The translations under genes were made by a program, and so were the position numbers. A stretch of DNA of 50,171 nt from Bacillota bacterium. GTDB taxonomy: Bacteria > Bacillota > Clostridia > Lachnospirales > Lachnospiraceae. Shown in pieces: positions 1 through 7,954 of the stretch. A model generated the notes under the pieces. It had not been told where the DNA came from. It saw only the letters and a program-made list of their open reading frames with translations, and did not search any database. How positions within the stretch are numbered: position 1 is the stretch's first letter; every line of letters starts with the position of its first letter. The DNA is taken from the NCBI GenBank assembly GCA_023415055.1, contig JAEZLZ010000051.1, positions 1 through 50,171 of the forward strand, written 5' to 3'.

Positions 1-18
1 TACCATGTAAAGCGAGAT

Positions 19-117
19 AAAAACGGGAAAGTCATAACAAATGTGGAATTTCGGGTTCAAAAAATGAAGGTTAGTTTCAAAATGTGAAACTCAATTACAA
101 AACGGGAAGCTCGGATT
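19..117. repeat. Degenerate tandem array, about 20-bp period, upstream of fba
   Basis: Four units start with CAAA at 38, 58, 78 and 98, exactly 20 bp apart. A fifth, shifted unit lies at about 18-37. The approximate consensus is CAAAAnGnGAA followed by a T/C/G-rich half. The stretch is intergenic, AT-rich, and ends about 75 bp before the fba -35 region. It may begin before the window. Twenty base pairs is close to two helical turns, so repeated sites would face the same side of the DNA. A run of binding sites for one protein is an inference; no known motif was recognised. Confidence 0.55.
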
Positions 118-193
118 ACATTTGACCACAGGCTAATAATTTCTGTACAGAATCTGATTTTCTTAAGATGTTTCAAAAATTAATGAAAAAAAC

Positions 194-221
194 TTTTCAA
201 TGGATAATTTTATGGTATAAT
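194..221 (+). promoter_or_regulatory. Probable fba promoter with extended -10
   Basis: TATAAT at 216-221 is preceded by TGG, an extended -10. A weak -35 (TTTTCA, 194-199) stands 16 bp upstream. The fba start codon follows about 48 bp downstream. Confidence 0.6.
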
Positions 222-268
222 AAATGAAGCATTGAAAATTTTTAACAATGGAAAGGATTGATAAAATT

Positions 269-1210
269 ATGGCATTAGTTACGACAAAAGAAATGTTTCA
301 GAAGGCGTATGCCGGAGGTTATGCAATTGGTGCTTTTAACGTAAACAATATGGAGATCGTTCAGGGAATTACAGAGGCAGCTAAGGAATTAAATGCACCG
401 GTTATCTTACAGGTTTCCGCCGGAGCAAGAAAATATGCTAAGCATGCTTACCTTGTTAAGTTAGTAGAGGCTGCTTTGTCAGATACCGATCTTCCCATCG
501 CTCTTCACTTAGATCATGGTGATGACTTTGAGATTTGCAAGTCCTGTATCGATGGCGGCTTTTCCTCCGTTATGATTGACGGTTCCAAGCATTCCTTCGA
601 GGATAATATCAAGTTAACCAAGCAGGTAGTAGAGTATGCACATGCTCATGGCTGTGTGGTAGAAGGTGAATTAGGAAAGTTAGCAGGTATTGAGGATGAT
701 GTTAATGTCAGTGCAGAAGACGCTTCTTATACAAGACCTGGTGAAGTAGAAGAATTTGTTACCCGTACCGGTGTTGACTCCTTAGCAATTGCAATCGGAA
801 CAAGCCATGGTGCATTCAAATTCAAACCCGGTCAGAAGCCTCAGCTTCGTTTTGACATTCTGGAAGAAGTTGCAAAGAGATTACCGAACTTCCCGATCGT
901 ATTACACGGCGCTTCCAGCGTATCTCAGGAATATGTTGAGATTATCAAGAAGTACGGCGGCAAGATGGACGATGCAATCGGTATTCCGGAGGATATGTTA
1001 AGACAGGCTGCTAAGATGGCAGTATGTAAGATTAATATTGACTCTGACTTAAGACTTGCATTCACTGCAGGCATCAGAGAATATATGGCAACAAACCCGA
1101 CTCACTTCGATCCCAGACAGTATCTTACCCCTGCAAGAAATAATATCAAGACACTCGTTAAGCATAAGATCGTTAACGTTCTCGGCTGTGACGGTGCTGC
1201 TTTAAAATAA
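269..1210 (+). CDS. fba: Class II fructose-1,6-bisphosphate aldolase
   Basis: Reversibly cleaves fructose 1,6-bisphosphate to dihydroxyacetone phosphate and glyceraldehyde 3-phosphate in cytoplasmic glycolysis. The 313-residue product has the class II barrel. LHLDHGDD around residues 79-86 supplies the catalytic Asp82 and zinc-binding His83. Further family motifs are GTSHGAFKF, LHGASSV and KINIDSDLR. The start at 269 is chosen because GAAAGGA (251-257) precedes it by 11 nt and the product then begins MALVTTKEMF, as in clostridial aldolases. An in-frame ATG at 248 would add seven residues and place the ribosome site inside the gene. It is monocistronic, with its own extended -10 promoter and a strong terminator. 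Confidence 0.96.
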   Translation: MALVTTKEMFQKAYAGGYAIGAFNVNNMEIVQGITEAAKELNAPVILQVSAGARKYAKHAYLVKLVEAALSDTDLPIALHLDHGDDFEICKSCIDGGFSSVMIDGSKHSFEDNIKLTKQVVEYAHAHGCVVEGELGKLAGIEDDVNVSAEDASYTRPGEVEEFVTRTGVDSLAIAIGTSHGAFKFKPGQKPQLRFDILEEVAKRLPNFPIVLHGASSVSQEYVEIIKKYGGKMDDAIGIPEDMLRQAAKMAVCKINIDSDLRLAFTAGIREYMATNPTHFDPRQYLTPARNNIKTLVKHKIVNVLGCDGAALK

Positions 1211-1242
1211 GCTTCAATGTAAGAAATGAATTAGGAATATAG

Positions 1243-1283
1243 AAAAAAGGATGTGTGGCTAAAACTGCCGCACATCCTTTTTT
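1243..1283 (+). terminator. Rho-independent terminator of fba
   Basis: Arms AAGGATGTGTGGC and GCCGCACATCCTT pair with one T:G wobble around a 7-nt loop, followed by a run of six T. It lies 33 nt after the fba stop codon. Confidence 0.93.
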
Positions 1284-1284
1284 G

Positions 1285-1321
1285 GTGTGTGTGTGTCCAG
1301 CGAAGCTGGACCATGCGAAGC
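1285..1321. repeat. GT run plus GCGAAGC mini-hairpin element
   Basis: A short GT run (1285-1296) is followed by the perfect palindrome CCAGC-GAA-GCTGG (1297-1309). A second GCGAAGC heptamer lies at 1315-1321. The GTCCAGC-AAGCT-GACC core recurs inverted at 29283-29303, also beside a terminator. Confidence 0.6.
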
Positions 1322-1664
1322 TGAACTAAACGTAACGGCAAGGGCACGTTTCAATTCAACAGAAAGTAAGCATTTATAATCATTACGAAGCAATACCATC
1401 ACTGACCATTGATATCCATTGCGATAACAGTGGATTAAAGCATTACTGAAAGACTACCATAAAAATATATACGGATATATATTATTGACACATTGAATCT
1501 CATTTAGAGGGGTAGCATCCTATATTCTTATTATGAGCAATCGAAAATGGATAAAAATGATAAAACCGATCTATAAAACTATTCGCTATTGACAATTTAT
1601 ATAAGAAAGGTGTATCCTATTGATAGACAAAAGTAAATACGCATATACTATAAATGGAGGCTGT
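1322..1664 (+). promoter_or_regulatory. Intergenic region with candidate promoter and operator for the LacI-GH4-kinase unit
   Basis: No gene is visible here. TTGACA at 1589-1594 with TATCCT at 1613-1618 (18 bp spacing) is the best promoter. A second TTGACA is at 1485-1490 without a good -10. The near-palindrome around 1465-1480 (ATATATA, CG, GATATAT) has the central CG typical of LacI-family operators. It is a candidate operator only. Confidence 0.4.
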
Positions 1665-2657
1665 ATGAAGGTCACGATTGATGATGTTGTTAAAAAGAGT
1701 GGTTTGTCCTATGTTACTGTATCCAGAGTGATCAGTAATTCGCCTAATGTGAGAGAGAGCAACCGGAAAAGAGTAATGGATGCGATCGAAGAATTGGGCT
1801 ATATTCCAAGTGCAGCCGCCAGAACTTTAGCAACAGGCAAAACCTATGTTATTGCCATGTTTATCTCGAATCTCGGGGATGATTTCTTTAATAGTATCAT
1901 TAAGGAAGTGAATGAGCGATTATTGAACAGAGGATATCTGTTGACATTAACAGTTTGTGATGATGACAGCAATTCGGTCAATACAGCATTTTTAAATCAA
2001 AATCGGGTGGATGGAGCGATCCTGCTGGTGCCTAATCGAGAGAAGTACTTTATTGATATCTTTAAATCCAAGAAAATTCCCTTTGTTGTGATTGATAATC
2101 AGACGATGAATGAGGACATTACCTCCGTACTGGCGGATAACATGACCGGTGGTTATATGGCGACGAAGCATCTGATTGAGCTCGGGCATAGGGAGATTGG
2201 CTTTGTAGGAGCGTCGGCTGCCAGCCTTTCAACGATGGAGAGACAGCTCGGGGCTAATAAAGCCTTAGCGGAAGCTTCGTTGGTTCCGTTAGCGATTGAG
2301 AACGGAGACTATGATCAACCGACGGGGTACCGGGCGGTTATGAAATGGAAGGAGAGCGGCAGGCTTCCGTCTGCGATCTTTGCTTTCGATGATCATATAG
2401 CAATCGGCGTAATCAATGCACTTAAGGATATTGGTTACCATGTACCGAAGGATGTCTCGGTCTGCGGTTATGATGACAGCCTTTTGTCTCAGCATTTTCA
2501 ACCGGCTATTACATCGATACGCCAGCCAGCCCCGGAGATGGCTGAGAGTGCTGTTGATAAACTGCTTGCGTTAATCGACGGGCAGGAGGTAGGTTCCTAT
2601 GCAATGCGTTTTTCACCCAAACTGGTAGTGAAGGCTTCGACTGGGAAGCGAGGATAA
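1665..2657 (+). CDS. LacI-family transcriptional regulator (GH4/kinase locus)
   Basis: A cytoplasmic sugar-responsive repressor of 330 residues. The N-terminal helix-turn-helix reads MKVTIDDVVKKSG then SYVTVSRVIS, followed by the hinge helix region (GYIPSAAARTLATG). A periplasmic-binding-like effector domain of about 265 residues follows, with the family stretch ending in YDDSLLSQHFQPAITSIRQP. The start at 1665 is chosen because GGAGG (1656-1660) lies just upstream and the HTH begins at once. The GH4 gene follows after 19 nt and the kinase after that, so it probably controls its own operon. The effector is unknown. Confidence 0.9.
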   Translation: MKVTIDDVVKKSGLSYVTVSRVISNSPNVRESNRKRVMDAIEELGYIPSAAARTLATGKTYVIAMFISNLGDDFFNSIIKEVNERLLNRGYLLTLTVCDDDSNSVNTAFLNQNRVDGAILLVPNREKYFIDIFKSKKIPFVVIDNQTMNEDITSVLADNMTGGYMATKHLIELGHREIGFVGASAASLSTMERQLGANKALAEASLVPLAIENGDYDQPTGYRAVMKWKESGRLPSAIFAFDDHIAIGVINALKDIGYHVPKDVSVCGYDDSLLSQHFQPAITSIRQPAPEMAESAVDKLLALIDGQEVGSYAMRFSPKLVVKASTGKRG

Positions 2658-2676
2658 ATAAGGAAGGAGAATTATT

Positions 2677-3960
2677 ATGAAGAAATTAAAATTAGCAATC
2701 ATTGGTGCCGGCAGCACCTATACGCCTGAGCTAATTGAGGGTGTAATCAACCGAAGAGAGGTCTTACCGGTGACTGAGCTGACCCTGATGGATATTGATG
2801 AGAGAAAATTGAATATCGTCGGCGGTTTATGCAGAAGAATGGTAGAAAAGGCAGGACTTAAGGTCCATTTTCAACTGACGATGGATCTGTCGGAAGCTTT
2901 ACGGGACGCGGATTTTGTATTGGCTCAGATCAGAGTAGGAAAGCTACCCTGCAGAATATTGGATGAGAAGATTCCATTAAAATATGGACTGATTGGACAG
3001 GAGACTACAGGTATCGGTGGATTTTTCAAGGCTCTTCGAACAATCCCTGTTATGCTTGATATAGCGAAGAGAATGGAGGAATTGTGCCCCGAGGCATGGT
3101 TGATTAATTTTTCTAATCCTTCCGGTATCCTGGCACAGGCTCTGCAAAATCATTCAAAAATCAAAACATTGGGATTATGCAACGTACCGATCAACATGTT
3201 TGCCGACGTGGAACAGTCTTTAGGCAGAAATGATCTGGATATTGAATATGTTGGATTGAATCACCTCAGCTTTATCACAGGGATAAGGCATCAGGGGAAG
3301 GATCTTCTGCAGGAGGCTCTTATGCAGGGAGTGCAGGGACAGGGGATGAAGAACATACCTTTAGAGGGCTTTAGTACAGAGCTTATACAGACCATAGCAG
3401 CAATTCCTTCTTCCTATCTGGAATATTTCTATTACAGGGATGATAAGCTGAAGCACCTGATGGAGGAAGAACGTTGCCGCGGTGAGGTGTGTGTTGAGAT
3501 TGAAGAAAAACTACTGGAGCAATATCAACAGGAAAGTCTGGCAGAAAAGCCGAAGGAATTGGAACAGCGTGGAGGGGCGCGCTATTCGGAAGCAGCGATC
3601 TCTCTGGTAGATGCAATTTATAATGATAAGCAGGAGGTTCACGTAGTGAATGTCCTGAATGGGGGAGCACTAGGTTTCATGGAGGCAGAGGATACCGTTG
3701 AGGTGGCAGCAGTGATTGGAAAATCCGGTGCGACTCCGTTATCGATCCATAACTTTACCAATACCCATGTGATGGAGTTGATGAAGACAGTAAAGGCTTA
3801 TGAGCGCCATACCGTCAATGCGGCAATGAACGGCGATGAGGAAGAAGCGATGAGAGCACTTCTGATTCATCCTCTTGTGGGGGATTATCATAAAGCTAAG
3901 CAGTGCTTTGAGGAGATGAAATTCGCACATCGTGCTTATCTACCTCAGTTTTACAAATAG
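2677..3960 (+). CDS. GH4 family glycosidase, likely 6-phospho-beta-glucosidase
   Basis: GH4 enzymes hydrolyse (often 6-phosphorylated) glycosides by an NAD- and Mn-dependent oxidation-elimination mechanism in the cytoplasm. The 427-residue product opens with the dinucleotide-binding stretch LAIIGAGSTYTPE. It has the metal-binding Cys in LCNVP (Cys168) and the His in GLNHLSF (His196), and normal family length. The order LacI, GH4, kinase suggests that the neighbouring kinase makes the 6-phospho substrate or salvages a product. The closest relatives in this subgroup are 6-phospho-beta-glucosidases of the LicH/CelF type. The actual sugar cannot be read from sequence. RBS AAGGAGA precedes the ATG by about 8 nt. 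Confidence 0.88.
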   Translation: MKKLKLAIIGAGSTYTPELIEGVINRREVLPVTELTLMDIDERKLNIVGGLCRRMVEKAGLKVHFQLTMDLSEALRDADFVLAQIRVGKLPCRILDEKIPLKYGLIGQETTGIGGFFKALRTIPVMLDIAKRMEELCPEAWLINFSNPSGILAQALQNHSKIKTLGLCNVPINMFADVEQSLGRNDLDIEYVGLNHLSFITGIRHQGKDLLQEALMQGVQGQGMKNIPLEGFSTELIQTIAAIPSSYLEYFYYRDDKLKHLMEEERCRGEVCVEIEEKLLEQYQQESLAEKPKELEQRGGARYSEAAISLVDAIYNDKQEVHVVNVLNGGALGFMEAEDTVEVAAVIGKSGATPLSIHNFTNTHVMELMKTVKAYERHTVNAAMNGDEEEAMRALLIHPLVGDYHKAKQCFEEMKFAHRAYLPQFYK

Positions 3961-3980
3961 TATTGATAAGGAGATCATCC

Positions 3981-4976
3981 ATGGAAGCAAAGTATATCAT
4001 AGGAGTTGACGGAGGCGGTACCAAGACAGATTATCTGTTATTTACAACAGAAGGAGAGTTTGTAGATGTCTTGCATGTGGGCAGCAGAAGCCATGAGATA
4101 CTAGATGGAGGGTTTGCTGAGGTGGAAGAGACAGTATTGGCAGATATTACCTACTTGATAAGTAAAAATAACCTGTCTGCTTCGGATATTGCAGCAGCTG
4201 CTTTCGGAATGGCAGGGATTGATACGCCCAGCCAGTTGGAGAAAATGAACCGGATTGTAGCAAAATCTTCTCTTGATAATTATATCGTAGCGAATGATTC
4301 CGTACTCGGTATTAAGGCTGGATGCCCTTCCGGAGTCGGTATCTGTTCCGTTAACGGTACGGGAAGTGTTACCACAGGAATTGATGCGAACGGTAGAATA
4401 TTACAGGTGGGTGGGATCGGACAGGCAACCGGTGACTATGCCGGAGGATTTATCATAGCAGCCTTAGCAGTTGGTGCACTTTATGATTATTATTACCGCT
4501 GCGGTGCGGATACCGTTCTGGTTGAGAAATTAATGAACCTTTTTCAGCTTTCCGGACCAGACAAATTATTCAATTTTATCAGTGAACGATTCTATACGGA
4601 ACGGAGCCTGGATAAGAAAATTATCACTATATTATTTGATGCGGCGAATGCGGGTGATGAAGTCTCTGTGGAGATAGTCCGCAGTATAGCGAGAGAGCAG
4701 GCAAAGTCGGTATCGGGCTGTATCCGTAATCTGACCTTCCATGAAACACCGGAGATTGTTCTTGCCGGTTCTATATGGACAAAGGCATACTGTCCACTTC
4801 TATTTTCCAGCTTTAAGGAATACATCACACAATACACAGGATGGAAGGTGGAACCGTTTCCTTTGCAGGTCATACCTGCAGCAGGTGCGATCCTCTGGGC
4901 TTTGGAGCTTGCACTAAGACATCCGGTAACATCCGAACAGCGTGAGAAGATCCTTCGGAATATGTCAAACCTATAA
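3981..4976 (+). CDS. BadF/BadG/BcrA/BcrD-type ATPase, probable N-acetylglucosamine or glycoside kinase
   Basis: A 331-residue ASKHA-fold kinase. The N-terminal phosphate-1 motif is IIGVDGGGTKTDYLLF, followed by FGMAGIDTP, the phosphate-2 region VNGTGSVTTGI and the adenosine region IVLAGSIWTKA. This family includes N-acetylglucosamine kinases, while the benzoyl-CoA reductase activators carry extra Cys motifs not seen here. The ATG at 3981 has AAGGAG seven nt upstream; a TTG 18 nt earlier is unlikely. It is separated from the GH4 gene by 20 nt and is the last gene before a strong terminator. No transporter lies beside it. It probably phosphorylates the imported sugar or the hydrolysis product. 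Confidence 0.82.
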   Translation: MEAKYIIGVDGGGTKTDYLLFTTEGEFVDVLHVGSRSHEILDGGFAEVEETVLADITYLISKNNLSASDIAAAAFGMAGIDTPSQLEKMNRIVAKSSLDNYIVANDSVLGIKAGCPSGVGICSVNGTGSVTTGIDANGRILQVGGIGQATGDYAGGFIIAALAVGALYDYYYRCGADTVLVEKLMNLFQLSGPDKLFNFISERFYTERSLDKKIITILFDAANAGDEVSVEIVRSIAREQAKSVSGCIRNLTFHETPEIVLAGSIWTKAYCPLLFSSFKEYITQYTGWKVEPFPLQVIPAAGAILWALELALRHPVTSEQREKILRNMSNL

Positions 4977-4994
4977 TAAGTATTTATAAAATCA

Positions 4995-5043
4995 AAACCC
5001 TGTGAAAGGAAGCGTTTTCTTCCTATCACAGGGTTTGTTTTTA
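4995..5043. terminator. Terminator between convergent genes
   Basis: AAACCCTGTGA pairs with TCACAGGGTTT. The inner arms AGGAAG and CTTCCT extend the stem, and a T-rich tail follows. It serves the kinase operon and, with A-runs on the other side, perhaps the facing gene. Confidence 0.88.
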
Positions 5044-5085
5044 TTCATGACAATAGAAAGTTCGCGTAGCGTGCTTTCTATCGTT
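5042..5085. repeat. Intergenic palindromic repeat, copy A
   Basis: The stem ATAGAAAG / CTTTCTAT (5053-5060 and 5074-5081) encloses a GCGTAGC core. The same about 44-bp element, in the same orientation, occurs at 23381-23426 and 30562-30605. This copy abuts the stop codon of the minus-strand gene at 5086. Confidence 0.8.
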
Positions 5086-7584
5086 TTAGTCTTCAAACGA
5101 AAACAACGTTACCTGAGATATTAAATCATCCTCTTTGATAACCTCTCTTAGCTGGGTGGGGTGTAACGGAGGACTAAAGATGTAGCCTTGTATAATATCA
5201 CAGTGTTTTCCCCGAAGAACAGCTAATTGATCCTCACTTTCCACACCTTCGGCTACCACCTTGATATCAAGACCATGAGCTAATTGTATTATGGACTCGG
5301 CAATCTGGGCATCCTTTTCGCAGGTACAGATATTATCAATAAAAGACTTATCAATCTTGAGCGTATCAATCGGCATCTTAGTAAGATAATTCAGGGAGGA
5401 ATAGCCGGTTCCAAAATCATCCAGTGACACCCTGACTCCGAGCTCCTGCAGATTACTTAATAGCTTAGTCGCATCCATGATAGATGAAACCAAGGTGCTT
5501 TCGGTGATTTCAAGTTCAAGACACTGAGGAGGAAGCTGCGTCTCATAAAGGATCTCGGATAACATACTGATAAAGCCGGGACGATTAATCTGAACGGAGG
5601 ATATATTCACCGATACCGGTCTGGGCTTAAAACCAAGATCAATCAATTCCATATCGAACTTACAGGCTTCCCGGATGAGCCAGGAGCTTAATTCCGTAAT
5701 CAGACCGCTTTCTTCTGCGATCGGAATGAATTCTGAGGGGCTAATCTGACCGAGACGTTCGTTACGAATTCTCATCAAAGCTTCAAAACCGATGATATTA
5801 TTGGTCTCAAGCTCTATCAGAGGTTGATATTGGATATAAATATCCTGATTTTCAATCGCACTTCGAAGAACCTCAAGAACTAAGGTATTTCGATGCAATT
5901 CCTCTTCCATCTTTGTATCAAACAGAGTGAATTTGTTCTTGCCGGTGTCCTTTGATTTATACATGGCGATATCGGAATTTTTAATCAAAATCTTTGGAGA
6001 CTGTCCATTTTCCGGATAGATGGAGATTCCGATACTCATGGATACATATACAATCTCACCATCCAGGTCCAAAGGATTACGGAAGCATTCAATAATCTGA
6101 GAAGCGAAATCCACGGCTGCTTCTTTGGAAGTAATATCCTCCTTGAATAATAGGAATTCGTCACCGCCGGCTCTTGCAAGCATTCCATTGTTTCCGATTA
6201 TGGATGATAGAAGCTGGGCGGTTTTTACCAAGAGGGTATCACCATATTCATGACCAAGGGTATCGTTAATTGTCTTAAAATTATCCAGATCAACAAAATA
6301 AACAGCATGGATCTTTTCATCAATACCGGAACCTATCAATACTGCATTCACATAATCCAGAAAAGCCAGCTTATTCGGAAGATTGGTCAGAGTATCGTGA
6401 TAGGCCAGAAACTCAATGTGATCATAATTGGAGCGTAATTGTTCTTCATTGGAAAGAAGCTCCTGATGCATGGATTCCAAATCCTCGTAATTCGTCTTGA
6501 TGATATGGAGCATTTTATTAAAATTCTTTGACAGTTCACCGAGTTCATTATTGCTTTTGATGTTGGACTGAACGGTCAGGTTACCATCCGAAGCGGTACG
6601 CATGGCATCCCTTAATGCAATAATCGGCGCTGAATATTTACGAGCCAAAAAGTTTGCAAAGAAGATGGTAATGACGATTAGGATAGCGCATATGACAATT
6701 AGTACTGTGAGCATGATCGTTGTAACTGATTGGATATCGGATATGTCCTGCTTTACTAACAGAACCCAGTTTAATTCGGGAATAATGCTGTAGCCGTACA
6801 CCTGATTCGTATTATCATAGAAGTATTCGAAGGTACCGTTATTCATGATGGTACCGGTATTATATTCATTCACCAAAGAAGAAAGCTTCTCCGAGGTAAT
6901 CTCTGAGCCGATTAAGGAAGAATTTGGATGATAGATTACACAGCCGTCCTTATCGAGAAGGACGCAATAGCCGGTGTCTCCGATGGTGATCGAACTGAGA
7001 TACTTCTTGAAGTACATAGCATTAATTGTACTGATCACATATCCGTGGATCACATTGCTATCCGGATCGATAATCGGAGCACCAATCTCGACTACATACA
7101 CGACATCTCCGTTCCGGATCATCGGTCGAATACCATCGACAGCAATCGCGATGGATTTGGTGGCCATCATATAGTTTAATGTCAGTGCAGACCTTGTGAG
7201 GCTCCCGATAGCAGAGGAATCGGAGCTGGCTATAATCTCATTGTTGATGTTATATAAAGAGATTCTTTCACAATTGTCATAGCTGCTACTACGCTTTTGC
7301 AGTAACTCGTTCACATTCTTTTGAGGAAAGGCATGATTGTTATTACTTGAATCAACGGCGTCTGCCAGCTCTTCCTGAATAGCAAGTAAGGATACTTCGG
7401 TACGTTGTGTCTCGAGGATCGCCTCCAGACCTTTCTTGCTGGTTTCTGCCAGGCGAAGGATATTATCGGTATTCAAATCTACAAGACGATTAGTCAGTAA
7501 TCCATGCGCTATTACGGAAACCAAAATCACAGGGATCACGGATGAAACAATCAGTAATATACGTAGAGATTTCTTAATCGACAT
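5086..7584 (-). CDS. Membrane dCache-HAMP-GGDEF-EAL protein
   Basis: A c-di-GMP turnover protein of 832 residues. TM1 lies at about 8-28, an extracytoplasmic dCache-like sensor at 35-280, TM2 at about 286-313, and HAMP at about 314-368 with a short coiled coil. The GGDEF domain has an intact AGGDEF at 472-477 and NLPNKLAF at 401-408. The EAL domain has EALMR at 601-605, DDFGTGYSSL and VAEGVES. Both catalytic signatures are intact, so either cyclase or phosphodiesterase activity is possible and one may regulate the other. GGAGG lies 5 nt before the ATG. It is divergent from tgt and convergent with the kinase gene. The ligand is unknown. Confidence 0.94.
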   Translation of the reverse strand: MSIKKSLRILLIVSSVIPVILVSVIAHGLLTNRLVDLNTDNILRLAETSKKGLEAILETQRTEVSLLAIQEELADAVDSSNNNHAFPQKNVNELLQKRSSSYDNCERISLYNINNEIIASSDSSAIGSLTRSALTLNYMMATKSIAIAVDGIRPMIRNGDVVYVVEIGAPIIDPDSNVIHGYVISTINAMYFKKYLSSITIGDTGYCVLLDKDGCVIYHPNSSLIGSEITSEKLSSLVNEYNTGTIMNNGTFEYFYDNTNQVYGYSIIPELNWVLLVKQDISDIQSVTTIMLTVLIVICAILIVITIFFANFLARKYSAPIIALRDAMRTASDGNLTVQSNIKSNNELGELSKNFNKMLHIIKTNYEDLESMHQELLSNEEQLRSNYDHIEFLAYHDTLTNLPNKLAFLDYVNAVLIGSGIDEKIHAVYFVDLDNFKTINDTLGHEYGDTLLVKTAQLLSSIIGNNGMLARAGGDEFLLFKEDITSKEAAVDFASQIIECFRNPLDLDGEIVYVSMSIGISIYPENGQSPKILIKNSDIAMYKSKDTGKNKFTLFDTKMEEELHRNTLVLEVLRSAIENQDIYIQYQPLIELETNNIIGFEALMRIRNERLGQISPSEFIPIAEESGLITELSSWLIREACKFDMELIDLGFKPRPVSVNISSVQINRPGFISMLSEILYETQLPPQCLELEITESTLVSSIMDATKLLSNLQELGVRVSLDDFGTGYSSLNYLTKMPIDTLKIDKSFIDNICTCEKDAQIAESIIQLAHGLDIKVVAEGVESEDQLAVLRGKHCDIIQGYIFSPPLHPTQLREVIKEDDLISQVTLFSFED

Positions 7585-7954
7585 AGGGTACCTCCGACAA
7601 TAGTAGCAGTCTTACTTAATATATCTTAACAACAATATTAATTCTACCAATTAAGTTATAATATTGCAATAAATATTATATTTTAATCTTTTTCTTCATA
7701 ATTCCTTCATAATAATTGTGCATATTGTACAAAAGAATAATGTCGAAAATAAGCACATCAGTTTTCTTAGATAGATTCATATAAAGTGAAGGCGCTTTTT
7801 CATTAATAATTTATGAATAGCAGATATTTTAGTTGAAAATATAGCCTTTTAAGGGTATACTTGTAATGTTAAAAATAAAGGTAACGAATAGCTGCGACTA
7901 TGGTACGATGAAGTATATCAATGTTGTGGCAGAAGAAAGCAGGAACAATTTTAA
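7585..7954. promoter_or_regulatory. Divergent intergenic region with tgt promoter
   Basis: TTGAAA (7833-7838), 17 bp, TATACT (7856-7861) is a good plus-strand promoter about 90 nt before tgt. The rest is very AT-rich. I see no gene and no clear promoter for the minus-strand GGDEF-EAL gene. Confidence 0.7.

Noticed and set aside
19..117. CRISPR array
   Set aside because: The repeats are degenerate with no unique spacers of constant length, and no cas gene is present.
248..268. Upstream ATG for fba
   Set aside because: It would put the only good ribosome site inside the coding sequence and add residues not seen in family members.
1285..1296. GT run as a phase-variation repeat
   Set aside because: It is short, intergenic, downstream of fba and not within a promoter or coding region.
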